Translations under genes and position numbers: made by a program
Shown: positions 55,685 through 63,986 of the stretch, one piece after another
Layout of the letters: each line of letters opens with the position of its first letter
Numbering within the stretch: position 1 is the stretch's first letter
NCBI RefSeq assembly: GCF_900091575.1
Contig: NZ_FMCR01000001.1
Location: 1,054,001-1,118,000, forward strand
Reading direction: 5' to 3'
Source: Micromonospora saelicesensis
GTDB taxonomy: Bacteria > Actinomycetota > Actinomycetes > Mycobacteriales > Micromonosporaceae
DNA length: 64,000 bases
The notes under the pieces: model-generated
Seen by the model: only the letters and a program-made list of their open reading frames with translations
Told to the model about the DNA's origin: nothing
Databases searched by the model: none

Positions 55685-56314
55685 TCAGCTTCGGGCCGCG
55701 CCGAGCTGGCCGGACCACCGCCGGAACAGGGTGTGCGGGACACCGAGCGCGTCCAGCACCTTGCCGGCCACGAAGTCGACCAGCTGCTGCGCGCTGGCCG
55801 CCGCGCCGGCGCCGTAGAAGCCAGGGCTGGCGGGAAGCACCACCGCGCCCGCGTCGTGCAGGGCGATGAGGTGCTCCAGGTGGCTGCGGGTCACCGGTGT
55901 CTCCCGGGGCACCAGCACCACGGGACGGCGTTCCTTGAGGTTGACCTCGGCGGCGCGCTGCAACAGGTCCTTGGAGAGCCCGATCGCGATGCCCGCGCAG
56001 GCGGCCGTGCTGGCCGGGACCACCGCCATCCCGCGTACCCGGTAGGAGCCGCTGCTCGGACCGGCAGCCAGGTCGCCGGCCGGCCAGTGCCGCACATCCG
56101 CAGTGGTCAGGTCCCGGTCCAGCCAGGCGGCGAGGTCCTCGGCCCAGTGCCCGTCACGGAAGGGTCGGCCGGTCTCGTCCAGCACTGTGAGTCGTGCCGC
56201 CCGGGACACGATCAGGTCCACCGGCTCGCCCGCGTCGAGCAGTCCGCCGATGACGGCCGCCGCGTACGGCGTACCGGAGGCACCGGAGACCCCGACCACC
56301 CATGGTTCCCGCAT
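55685..56314 (-). CDS. UbiX-family flavin prenyltransferase
   Basis: 209 aa. The N-terminal FMN-binding motif VGVSGASGTPYAAAVIGGLL, the SSGSYRVRGMAVVPAS region, and RRPVVLVPRETP are typical of UbiX. It makes the prenylated FMN cofactor for UbiD decarboxylases. Start chosen at MREPWVVGVSG; the long upstream frame is antisense to the terpene synthase. With the ubiD and ubiA genes nearby it probably serves a late, membrane-stage step of menaquinone synthesis by the futalosine route. Confidence 0.92.
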   Translation of the reverse strand: MREPWVVGVSGASGTPYAAAVIGGLLDAGEPVDLIVSRAARLTVLDETGRPFRDGHWAEDLAAWLDRDLTTADVRHWPAGDLAAGPSSGSYRVRGMAVVPASTAACAGIAIGLSKDLLQRAAEVNLKERRPVVLVPRETPVTRSHLEHLIALHDAGAVVLPASPGFYGAGAAASAQQLVDFVAGKVLDALGVPHTLFRRWSGQLGAARS

Positions 56315-56467
56315 GCCCCCAGCCTGCCTGGTCCGGCTGGTCCGCTGGTGGGCACCCCCGGGGTTGGGTCCGGTCCGACATGTCGGACGGGGCACCTGCG
56401 GATCCCACCGACCTGACATGCTGCCGCTGGCGATTCGCACCGGAACCATCTCGAGGAGGAGGCATCG

Positions 56468-57454
56468 GTGACGACCGGCGAGATCCTCCGGGCGCTGCGT
56501 GCCGAGTGTCCGATCCCGCCCCGGCTTCCACCACCACACGCCGATCGTGTGCAGGGCTGGCTGCTCGGTGTGCTGCCCGGGCTCGGCCTTCCACTGGACG
56601 ACACCGCGCTGCACCGGCTGTCCCGGGGCGCCTTCGCCCGGTACGCCGCGCGGCTCTACCCGGCGGCGACCGAAGCCGACCTGCGGGTGCTGGCCGCGCT
56701 GTTCACCTGGTTCTTCCTGGTCGACGACGCCTGCGACGGGCCGAGTCGGTTGACGCCGGAGCAGATCCGGGCACTGCGCAACGGCACCGTGGCGCTGCTG
56801 CACGACGGCACCCGGCTGCGGCAGGCCGGGCTGACCGGCCCGCTGCGGCGACTGCTGGTGCTGGCCTGGCGGGAGCCGCGCCGCCGGATGCCGGCCCGGT
56901 GGCGGCAGCGCTTCGCCGACGCGGTGGCCCGACACCTCGACGGCACCTGGCAGGAGGCCGTCAACAAGGAGGCCGGTCGTCGTCCCAGCGTGGACGAGTA
57001 CGTCGAGCTACGTCGGTCGACCTCGGCGGCGGAGGTGTCGTACCCGCTTGTGGAGTTCGTCAGCGGCCGGCCATTGCCCGACCCGGTCTACCACCACCCG
57101 CTGCTGCGTCAGATCGCCCGCACCGGCAACGACCTGCTCTCCTGGTACAACGACCTGGCCTCGCTGGAACGGGACCGGGTGACCGCCGGCGGGCACAACC
57201 TGGTCCTCGCCATCGAGGCCGAACTGGGCGTGCCGGAGGCGGAGGCGGTCGAACGGGCGGCCGAGCACTGGCGGGAGGCGATGCGGCGCTTCACCGCGTT
57301 GCGAGCGGCGGTGCCGTCGTTCGGCCCGGCGTTGGACGAGGCGGTCGCCGACCATCTCGACGGGATCGCGAACGCCGTACGCGGGACCATCGACTGGACC
57401 TTCGAGAGCGCCCGCTACCCGGTCAGCACCACCCCGCCAGCCTCAGGGCCGTAG
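56468..57454 (+). CDS. Class I terpene synthase
   Basis: 328 aa. The metal-binding aspartate motif is Asp86-Asp87-Ala-Cys-Asp90 (FLVDDACDG) and the NSE triad is Asn221, Ser225 and Asp229 (NDLLSWYNDLASLERD). The RY pair near the C-terminus (SARYP, about 316-320) is also present. It should cyclise a prenyl diphosphate to a hydrocarbon or alcohol; product not predictable. AGGAGGAGG lies upstream of the GTG start. No P450 or prenyl diphosphate synthase is adjacent. Its last codons lie in a 33-bp tandem duplication. Confidence 0.9.
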   Translation: MTTGEILRALRAECPIPPRLPPPHADRVQGWLLGVLPGLGLPLDDTALHRLSRGAFARYAARLYPAATEADLRVLAALFTWFFLVDDACDGPSRLTPEQIRALRNGTVALLHDGTRLRQAGLTGPLRRLLVLAWREPRRRMPARWRQRFADAVARHLDGTWQEAVNKEAGRRPSVDEYVELRRSTSAAEVSYPLVEFVSGRPLPDPVYHHPLLRQIARTGNDLLSWYNDLASLERDRVTAGGHNLVLAIEAELGVPEAEAVERAAEHWREAMRRFTALRAAVPSFGPALDEAVADHLDGIANAVRGTIDWTFESARYPVSTTPPASGP

Positions 57455-57503
57455 GCCGAGCCGGACCACCCAGCCTCAGGGCCGTAGGCCGAGCCGGACC
57501 ACC
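57438..57503. repeat. Perfect 33-bp tandem duplication at convergent gene ends
   Basis: 57438-57470 and 57471-57503 are identical. Copy 1 carries the stop of the plus-strand terpene synthase; copy 2 carries the stop of the minus-strand ubiA gene. With only one copy the two genes would overlap by 12 bases. Confidence 0.9.
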
Positions 57504-58387
57504 AGGTCGAGCAGGGCGAAGAGGAACAGCGCGATGCCGACGAACCCGTTTGCGGTGAAGAAGGCTCGGTTGACCTTGCTGAGGTCGGTCGGGGTGACCA
57601 CCAGGTGCTGGTAGGCGAACGCCACAGCGGTCAGCGCCAGCCCGATCCACCAGAGCCAGCCGAGACCGATCAGCGCACCGAACCAGATGAACAGGCCGAA
57701 GGTCACCACGTGCGCGACGGTGGAGGCGTGCAGCGCGAAGCGCCGACCGTACCGGGCGGGCACGCTGTGCACGCCGATCTCCCGGTCGATCTCGGAGTCC
57801 TGGCAGGCGTAGATCAGGTCGAAGCCGCCGATCCACAGCCCCACTGCCGCGCCGAGCAGCCAGGCCGGCCCGGAGCCGTCCAGGGTGCCGGTGACCGCCA
57901 GCCAGGCGCCGACCGGGCCGACCGCCTGGGCGATCCCGAGGATGGCGTGCGGCCAGTTGGTGAACCGCTTGGCGTAGGGGTAGACGACCAGCGGCACCAC
58001 GGCGAGTGGCGCGAGCACCAGGCAGAGCGGGTTGAGCAGGGCGGCGGCGACGAGGAAGACCACAAGTGCGACGGCCGCGCCGGTCCAGGCCGTCCGCACG
58101 CTCACCGCTCCGGTGACCAGTTCCCGGCCGGCGGTACGCGGGTTCCGCGCGTCGATCTTGCGGTCGAGGATCCGGTTGGCGGCCATCGCGAACGTCCGCG
58201 CCCCGACCATCGCCACGGTGATCAGCAGCAGGTCGAGCCACCGTACCCGCCCGCCGGAACCCTGCATCGCGGCCAGCGCGGAGAGGAACGCGAACGGTAG
58301 CGCGAAGACGGAGTGCTCGACGGCGACGAGCTTCAGGAAGGACTTTGTCCGGCCCGGCTTCGCCGTCGGTGCGTCGATGACGGCCAT
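57476..58387 (-). CDS. mqnP: UbiA-family prenyltransferase (MqnP-like)
   Basis: 303 aa membrane prenyltransferase with about eight helices. The first Asp-rich motif is Asn71, Asp75, Asp79 (NRILDRKIDARN) and the second is DLIYACQDSEIDREIG. It attaches a polyprenyl chain to an aromatic acid. The assignment to MqnP (1,4-dihydroxy-6-naphthoate prenyltransferase) is based on adjacency to ubiD/ubiX and on the futalosine genes in the window; MenA or a 4-hydroxybenzoate enzyme is less likely. The ATG overlaps the ubiD stop by one base. Confidence 0.88.
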   Translation of the reverse strand: MAVIDAPTAKPGRTKSFLKLVAVEHSVFALPFAFLSALAAMQGSGGRVRWLDLLLITVAMVGARTFAMAANRILDRKIDARNPRTAGRELVTGAVSVRTAWTGAAVALVVFLVAAALLNPLCLVLAPLAVVPLVVYPYAKRFTNWPHAILGIAQAVGPVGAWLAVTGTLDGSGPAWLLGAAVGLWIGGFDLIYACQDSEIDREIGVHSVPARYGRRFALHASTVAHVVTFGLFIWFGALIGLGWLWWIGLALTAVAFAYQHLVVTPTDLSKVNRAFFTANGFVGIALFLFALLDLVVRLGLRP

Positions 58388-59847
58388 CAGATTCCGTACT
58401 CCTTCCAGCGCTTGTCGACCAGGGCGCTGACTTCCGGGCTCATGCTCATTTCCTCCGGCCAACCGCGGGTGTAGCCCTCGGTGGGCAGCTTGCGGGTCGC
58501 GTCGACGCCAGCCTTACCGCCCCAGAACTGCTGGTACGACGAGTGGTCGAGGTGGTCCACCGGCCCCTCGGTGAGCAGCAGGTCGCGGGCGTAGTCGACG
58601 TTGCCGAAGGCCCGAAAGGCGACCTCGTTGTAGTCGTGCACGTCGCAGTCCTCGTCGACGATCACGATCAGCTTGGTCAGTGACATCAGGTGCGCGCCCC
58701 AGATCGCGTTCATCACCTTCTGCGCGTGCTTCGGGTAGCGCTTGCGGATCGAGACGATCGCGCAGTTGTGGAAGACGCCGGCGGCCGGCAGGTCGTAGTC
58801 GACGATGTCCGGGATCATCAGCTTGAGCAGCGGCTGGAAGATCCGCTCGGTGGCCTTGCCGAGGCCGTGGTCCTCCTGCGGCGGCTTCGAGGTGACGATC
58901 GAGTGGTAGACCGGCTTGCGCTGCATGGTCATCGCCTCGATGTGCAGCACGGGGAACGGCTCGACCGGCGTGTAGAAGCCGGTGTGGTCGCCGAACGGAC
59001 CCTCGGGCAGCCGCTCACCCGGCTCCAGGTAGCCCTCCAGCACGATCTGCGCGTTCGCCGGCACCTGCAACGGCACGGTGAGGCAGTCGACCATCTCCAC
59101 CCGCTCGCCGCGCAGGAACCCGGCGAACAGGTACTCGTCGATGTCGCTGGGGAGCGGCGCGCTGGCCGCGTACGAGACGACCGGGTCGCAGCCGATCGCG
59201 ACAGCGACCGGCAGGCGCTGCCCGAGCCGCTCGGCGACCGCGTGGTGCGCCGTCGAATCCTTGTGGATCTGCCAGTGCATGCCCAGGGTGTTGCGGCCGT
59301 GCTGCTGGAGTCGGTACAGGCCGAGGTTGCGCTTGCCGGTCTCCGGGTGCTTGGTGTGGGTCAGCCCGTAGTTGTGGAAGATCCCGCCGTCGTCGGGCCA
59401 GACCTGCAACCCCGGCAGCCGGTTGAGGTCGACGTCCTCACCCCGGTAGACGACCTCCTGGCAGGGCGCGGTCTTCACCTTGCGCGGCGGCAGCGACTTG
59501 AGCTGCATGACCTTGCCGAGGCCCTCTCGGATGCCCGACCAGCCGACCGGCAGCTCCGGCTTGATCATCGCGCCGATCCGGGCACCGACCTCGTCCAGCG
59601 AGTCGACGCCGAGGGCCATCGCCATCCGCTTCTCGGTGCCGAACAGGTTGATCGCCACCGGCATCTCGCCCCGGGTCGGACGCTCGAAGAGCAGCGCCGG
59701 GCCGCCGGCCCGCACCGTGCGGGTGACCACCTCGCTGATCTCCAGGGTCGGATCGACCGGGACGTCGATCCGGCGCAACTCCCCCGCGCGCTCCAGCGCC
59801 GCGATGAAGTCCTTGAGATCGGTGTACGGGAAGCCACGAGCCGCCAT
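58387..59847 (-). CDS. UbiD-family decarboxylase
   Basis: 486 aa, prenylated-FMN-dependent decarboxylase. Family signatures include DLKDFIAALERAGELRRI, GMHWQIHKDSTAHH, the cofactor-binding YLFAGFLRGERVEMV and PEGPFGDHTGFYTP with the conserved Glu. It would decarboxylate the prenylated dihydroxynaphthoate from MqnP. It is first of the ubiD-mqnP pair, with a TGATG junction. UbiX, its cofactor supplier, is 2 kb away on the same strand. Confidence 0.93.
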   Translation of the reverse strand: MAARGFPYTDLKDFIAALERAGELRRIDVPVDPTLEISEVVTRTVRAGGPALLFERPTRGEMPVAINLFGTEKRMAMALGVDSLDEVGARIGAMIKPELPVGWSGIREGLGKVMQLKSLPPRKVKTAPCQEVVYRGEDVDLNRLPGLQVWPDDGGIFHNYGLTHTKHPETGKRNLGLYRLQQHGRNTLGMHWQIHKDSTAHHAVAERLGQRLPVAVAIGCDPVVSYAASAPLPSDIDEYLFAGFLRGERVEMVDCLTVPLQVPANAQIVLEGYLEPGERLPEGPFGDHTGFYTPVEPFPVLHIEAMTMQRKPVYHSIVTSKPPQEDHGLGKATERIFQPLLKLMIPDIVDYDLPAAGVFHNCAIVSIRKRYPKHAQKVMNAIWGAHLMSLTKLIVIVDEDCDVHDYNEVAFRAFGNVDYARDLLLTEGPVDHLDHSSYQQFWGGKAGVDATRKLPTEGYTRGWPEEMSMSPEVSALVDKRWKEYGI

Positions 59848-59951
59848 GTCGCCCAGTCTCCCGCACCGGCTCCCCCACGACCCAAGCCGGGTGCTGTGAC
59901 GCTCGCGATCGCCTCGTGTCAGCGGTGGGCGGCGGGCCGTGGGCGGCGGGT

Positions 59952-60032
59952 CTGGATCGACTCGGCTGTCAGGAAACCGCGGTGTCCCAGGCCGCCGGAC
60001 ACCGCGACTTCAAGGAAGGCGAGTGGATCAAC
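59952..60032. repeat. Dispersed inverted-repeat element, copy B
   Basis: Same layout as the element at 28562-28640: a GGATCGACTCGGCT arm, then GGAAACCG, ACACCGCGACTT and a right arm AAGGCGAGTGGATC that imperfectly complements the left. It lies in the 264-base gap between ubiD and the epoxide-hydrolase-like gene, which holds no gene. Confidence 0.7.
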
Positions 60033-60111
60033 CGGCAGGACCCGAACCTCGCGGGCATGGCGGGCGGTTGAGCGGGTAGCCGGGCAGGCGGGACGGCGGA
60101 CGGAGGCGGCG

Positions 60112-60987
60112 ATGGGCGCGGAACGAGTTCCGGCGGGGTTCACCGAGCAACGGGCTCGGGTCGGCCAGATCACCATGAACTACGTCCGTGGGGGTGCCGG
60201 CCCGCCACTGGTGCTGCTGCACGGGTATCCGCAGTGCTGGTACATGTGGCGGCACCTGCTGCCCGAGTTGGGGCGCTCCTTCGACGTGGTCGCGCCCGAC
60301 CTGCGCGGCTTCGGGGGCAGCGACGCCCCGGACGGCGGGTACGACAAGAAGACGGTCGCCGCCGACCTGCACGGACTACTCGATCAGCTCGGCCTGGCCG
60401 GTGACCTTCGGCTGGTCGGGCACGACCTGGGGACCATGGTGGCGTACGCGTACGCCGCCGCCCATCCGCAACGGGTGAGTCGGCTGGTGCTCAGCGAGGC
60501 GCCGATCCCCGACGAGAGCATCTACACGTTCCCCGCGCTGACCTCGGCCGGGCCCGGGGTGTGGAACTTCGGCTACTTCTCCCTCGGCAACGGGCTTCCC
60601 GAGGCGCTGGTCAACGGGCGGGAGTCGCTCTGGGTGGACAAGTTCACCGACGCGCTGATGGTGCGCAAGGGCAGCATCGCCGCGCCCGACATCGAGGAGT
60701 TCGCCAGCCACCTGCGCGACCCGGCGCACCTGCGGGCCAGCTTCGCCTACTTCCGGGCGTTCGAGCAGGACATCGCTGACAACGCGGCGTACCGGGGCAC
60801 GAAGCTGACCATGCCGGTGCTGGCCGTCGGGGCGGCGGCCAGCCTCGGTGGGCAGGTCGCCGAGCAGGTCCGCCGGTACGCCGACACGGTCCGCGGCGAG
60901 GTGATCGAGGACTGCGGGCACTGGCTGTACGAGGAGCGCCCCGACGAGATGCTCGCCCTGCTGCGGGACTTCCTTCAGGCGGCCTGA
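60112..60987 (+). CDS. Alpha/beta hydrolase, epoxide hydrolase-like
   Basis: 291 aa. The oxyanion-hole motif HGYP (37-40) and the nucleophile elbow GHDLG with Asp105 are those of epoxide hydrolases or haloalkane dehalogenases rather than esterases. The catalytic His is in CGHWLYEE near the C-terminus. The ATG has GGAGG upstream. The neighbours give no clear pathway link; detoxification is a possibility. Confidence 0.88.
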   Translation: MGAERVPAGFTEQRARVGQITMNYVRGGAGPPLVLLHGYPQCWYMWRHLLPELGRSFDVVAPDLRGFGGSDAPDGGYDKKTVAADLHGLLDQLGLAGDLRLVGHDLGTMVAYAYAAAHPQRVSRLVLSEAPIPDESIYTFPALTSAGPGVWNFGYFSLGNGLPEALVNGRESLWVDKFTDALMVRKGSIAAPDIEEFASHLRDPAHLRASFAYFRAFEQDIADNAAYRGTKLTMPVLAVGAAASLGGQVAEQVRRYADTVRGEVIEDCGHWLYEERPDEMLALLRDFLQAA

Positions 60988-61011
60988 GCAGGGGCCCGCA
61001 GGTGTCCTCAG

Positions 61012-61566
61012 TCAGGCGGCGGGAGTCCAGGCGTGGGCGGCCAGTGGCGGGTCGAGCGGTGCCCGGGTGAGCCGGTTGGCGAAGGTGGACATGGTGTACG
61101 CGCCGACGCCGAGCACCACATCCAGCGCGTGCCGGGGCTGGTAGCCGGCGGCCAGGAAGTCGTCCAGCTCGTCGTCCGGCACTGCACCCCGGTGGTCGAG
61201 CACGGCCAGCGTGAAGCGGCGCAGCGCCTCCAGGCGCGAGTCGGGCAGCACCGAGCCGGCACGCAGGGCGGTGATCAGCTCGGGGGTCGCGCCGAGTCCG
61301 GTGAGCTTGCCGGTGTGCAGGGCAACGCAGAAATGGCACTCGTGACTGGTGGAGACCGTCAGGATGACCACCTCCCGGTCCAGCGGGGCGAGGTCGGTCT
61401 GCTCGAAGCCCGTGCTGGCGGTGAGGAAGCCGGTGAGCAACTGCGGCGAATCGGCCATCAGCGCCACCGGAGTGGGCAGCCAGCCGAACCGGCCGCGTAC
61501 TCCCTCGATGGACCGACGGGCGGCGGCCGGTGCGGTCTCAGCGGTGTGGGCGGTGAAGACGGACAT
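61012..61566 (-). CDS. Carboxymuconolactone decarboxylase / AhpD-like protein
   Basis: 184 aa. The motif SHECHFCVALH carries the paired cysteines and His of the AhpD-like disulfide centre (about residues 76-86); helices around it match the CMD fold. These proteins act as alkylhydroperoxidases or decarboxylases. It is divergent from a MarR regulator, 82 bases apart, across a pair of likely operators, so the pair is probably an oxidative or electrophile-responsive unit. It ends 24 bases from the convergent hydrolase gene. Confidence 0.87.
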   Translation of the reverse strand: MSVFTAHTAETAPAAARRSIEGVRGRFGWLPTPVALMADSPQLLTGFLTASTGFEQTDLAPLDREVVILTVSTSHECHFCVALHTGKLTGLGATPELITALRAGSVLPDSRLEALRRFTLAVLDHRGAVPDDELDDFLAAGYQPRHALDVVLGVGAYTMSTFANRLTRAPLDPPLAAHAWTPAA

Positions 61567-61608
61567 GGTTACCTGCTTTCCAGAACTCGGATCGGGGAAC
61601 GTAAGATA

Positions 61609-61644
61609 GTCAACGTGGTTGACGAAATAGTAAACGTGGTTGTC
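61609..61644. promoter_or_regulatory. Two MarR-type operators
   Basis: Site 1, GTCAACGTGGTTGAC at 61609-61623, is a perfect palindrome with 6-bp arms. Site 2, GTAAACGTGGTTGTC at 61630-61644, is an imperfect copy 21 bases away, two helical turns. Both share an ATAGT left flank. They lie between the CMD and MarR genes. Confidence 0.8.
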
Positions 61645-61648
61645 GAAC

Positions 61649-62125
61649 ATGGCAACCGCTGATCCCGCGCGCCCCGGCTTCGCGCTACCGCTGCTGCTCC
61701 TGGCCGGCTTCCGGACGCTGATCGACGACCTGCACACCGAGCTGGCCCGGGAGGGGCATCCGGAGCTGCGACCGCTGCACGGGTTCGTGCTCCAGGCGGT
61801 TGGGGCGGACGGCACCACCGCCACCGAGCTGGGCCAGCGGCTGGGCATCTCCAAGCAGGCCGCGGGCAAGACCGTCGACCGGCTGGTGGCCGTCGGCTAC
61901 CTGGAGCGGGTCGACGACCCCTCCGACGCCCGACGGCGGCTGATCCGGGTGACCCCGCGCGGCGCCGACGGGCTACGCCGCTCGGCCGAGATCTTCGACC
62001 GGCTGCGGGCACAGTGGGCCGACACCCTCGGCCCGGAACGGGTCACCGCCCTGGAGGACGACCTGCGCGCGATGGCCTCGGCCAACTGGTTCCGGCTCGA
62101 CGTGCCCGGCTGGTTCGGCGGCTGA
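61649..62125 (+). CDS. MarR-family regulator
   Basis: 158 aa. The winged helix-turn-helix spans ATELGQRLGISKQAAGKTVD and RLVAVGYLERVDDPSDARRR, with the wing DARRRLIRVT. Flanking helices serve dimerisation. Start chosen at the ATG of MATADPARP; a TTG three codons earlier is within operator 2. The second operator abuts the start, consistent with autorepression. It is divergent from the CMD gene. Confidence 0.92.
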   Translation: MATADPARPGFALPLLLLAGFRTLIDDLHTELAREGHPELRPLHGFVLQAVGADGTTATELGQRLGISKQAAGKTVDRLVAVGYLERVDDPSDARRRLIRVTPRGADGLRRSAEIFDRLRAQWADTLGPERVTALEDDLRAMASANWFRLDVPGWFGG

Positions 62126-62274
62126 TCGCGGGAGCGGGCGGCGAGCGAGACCTCCGGGCCGTCCTGCTGGGTGGCCCGGGTCGGGTGCGGGGACGCCTGC
62201 GGCTGCGCGGCTGAGCGGACGGTCAGTGGGTGCGCGCCTAGCCGAATGGCGGGACGTCGGCGCAGAGTGGATCC

Positions 62275-62514
62275 ATGTCGGACGCCTACGTCGTCGGTGA
62301 CCCGGACGGGCTGTCTCCCCTGCTGGTCGCGCTCCGCGACGCCGTCGCCCGGGAGTTGCACGCCCAACTGGCGCTGCGCGGCGAGCGGATCGAGCTGGCC
62401 GATCTGCCCGAGGTGTCTTACCAGGTCACTCTGCGCGTGGACGAGACCCTGCGCAGCATCCTCAGCCGCCGACATCCCCCCGTGCGGCCCGGACGCCCTC
62501 AGTCGCCCGAATAG
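62275..62514 (+). CDS. Small hypothetical protein
   Basis: 79 aa, no recognised family. Predicted mixed helix (LSPLLVALRDAVARELHAQL) and strand (VSYQVTLRVDETL), ending in a basic Pro-rich tail. Upstream GAGTGG is a weak Shine-Dalgarno. The last 16 bases overlap the convergent ATPase gene. Codon use is consistent with coding. Confidence 0.5.
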   Translation: MSDAYVVGDPDGLSPLLVALRDAVARELHAQLALRGERIELADLPEVSYQVTLRVDETLRSILSRRHPPVRPGRPQSPE

Positions 62515-63986
62515 AGCCGCGACGGATCGACGAGGACGACATCGGGACGCTGACGGGCCTCGTGCCGAAGTTCGTCGGTGAACCCCGCCGCGCTCGCAAG
62601 CAGCAATCGGGCGTTCCGCACGTCCAGGCCGGGACGTGCGGCGAGTAGGCCACGTGCCCGGCCCAGTCGATCCAACTCGGGCCGACCCAGCGTGCGACCC
62701 CACTTGACCTCTCCGATGGCGAGCAGCGGCCGAGGGCCGTCGCCGAACGGCGGCTCGCCGAACGCCACCAGGTCGAGTTCCAGGCTGGTACGGGTGGAGG
62801 GATCGCTGAGGACGGCCGCGCTGGCCTCCGCGACGACACCGCCGAACGTCTCCGGCGTGGCGAAGCGCAGGGCCCACTGCCGGACGATCTCCTCGAACGC
62901 TGGTCCCAGGACCGCGCTTGAGTAACGGCGATTGGAACGCCTCCAGACGTCCGCGCCACGCCGCTGCTCCAAGGCCGTCCAGGAGGGTCGCATGACCGCC
63001 TGATAGAACGTGATCAGGGGTTCGGCGATGCGGTAACGGCTACGCCCGCTACGGAGGGGGTCGGGCTCGCGAATGAGGAGACCCGCGTCCTCAAGGACGG
63101 TGAGCGGGTGCTGGAGGTCGGTGGCCTTCCGTCCGATGTACCCGGCGATCCCCCCTCGGGTGCCGTTGCCTTCCGCGACCGCGGACAGCACGGAATGGTA
63201 GAGCGCGGTGTCCCTCAGGTCGGGATCCTCGGCGAGCAGATAGCGAGCCTCACGGAACAACGGGCGCGCCGGATTCAGCACGGCGCGCACGACCCAGTCG
63301 TCGAAATCATCCGGCCCGTCGGGCACATCGTCCTGGACGTATTCCCGTCGATAGGCTGGCGTGCCCCCGACGATGGCGAACACGCGAGCAGCGAGCGCCG
63401 GATCTTCGATCCCCCAGAACGTCGCGGCGGCCCGATAGTCCAACGGTGGCACGGGCAGTTCGAGCCCTGCCCGCCCGCGTAGCGGGGCCGAACCGGCAAG
63501 CAGACCACCCATGAACGACAGTGCCGAGCCGCACAGCAGCAGGCGCGTACGAGACTCGGTGCGCTCGACCCGGCCCGGCGTGAGGGCGTGCTGAATGATC
63601 GACGGGAGATCCCGACTGGATCGGGCAAGGTAGGGGAACTCGTCGATCACCACGGTGACCGGGCGACGCTGGCCCAGCGCGAGCAGCGCGTCCACCGCAC
63701 CCGACCAGTCTTCCAGGCGAAGCGGCCCAGGCGCGTCGGTGTGCCGGCCGAGAGCCTCCCCGAGTCGACGCAGCGACTCTGCCGGGGTCGCCTCGGTCGC
63801 CCCGAAGTAGAAACCGTCGGTGGCGCGGGCCAACTCGTACAACAACAGAGTCTTGCCCTGCCGGCGTCGGCCGCTGACCACGCCCAGCGTCGCACCGGGC
63901 CGCTCGTCCGTGGCGAACCGGACCAGCTCCGCCCATTCGACGTCACGGTCGAAGATTTCCGCTGGTTTGGAGAGCTTCACTGCCAC
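62499..63986 (-). CDS. AAA-type ATPase with DUF234-like C-terminal domain
   Basis: 495 aa. The N-terminal ATPase has Walker A SGRRRQGKTLLLYELA (about 38-53) and Walker B VTVVIDEFPYLAR (about 109-121), as in the archaeal-ATPase (PF01637) family. A winged-helix segment (GGIAGYIGRKATDLQHPLTV) follows. The C-terminal third matches DUF234 and contains LELDLVAFGEPP and LAIGEVKWG, a possible PD-(D/E)xK nuclease-type core. Role unknown; such proteins are often mobile and associated with defence-like functions. The start is GTG (MAVKLSKPAE), with a second GTG two codons in. Confidence 0.85.
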   Translation of the reverse strand: MAVKLSKPAEIFDRDVEWAELVRFATDERPGATLGVVSGRRRQGKTLLLYELARATDGFYFGATEATPAESLRRLGEALGRHTDAPGPLRLEDWSGAVDALLALGQRRPVTVVIDEFPYLARSSRDLPSIIQHALTPGRVERTESRTRLLLCGSALSFMGGLLAGSAPLRGRAGLELPVPPLDYRAAATFWGIEDPALAARVFAIVGGTPAYRREYVQDDVPDGPDDFDDWVVRAVLNPARPLFREARYLLAEDPDLRDTALYHSVLSAVAEGNGTRGGIAGYIGRKATDLQHPLTVLEDAGLLIREPDPLRSGRSRYRIAEPLITFYQAVMRPSWTALEQRRGADVWRRSNRRYSSAVLGPAFEEIVRQWALRFATPETFGGVVAEASAAVLSDPSTRTSLELDLVAFGEPPFGDGPRPLLAIGEVKWGRTLGRPELDRLGRARGLLAARPGLDVRNARLLLASAAGFTDELRHEARQRPDVVLVDPSRLYSGD

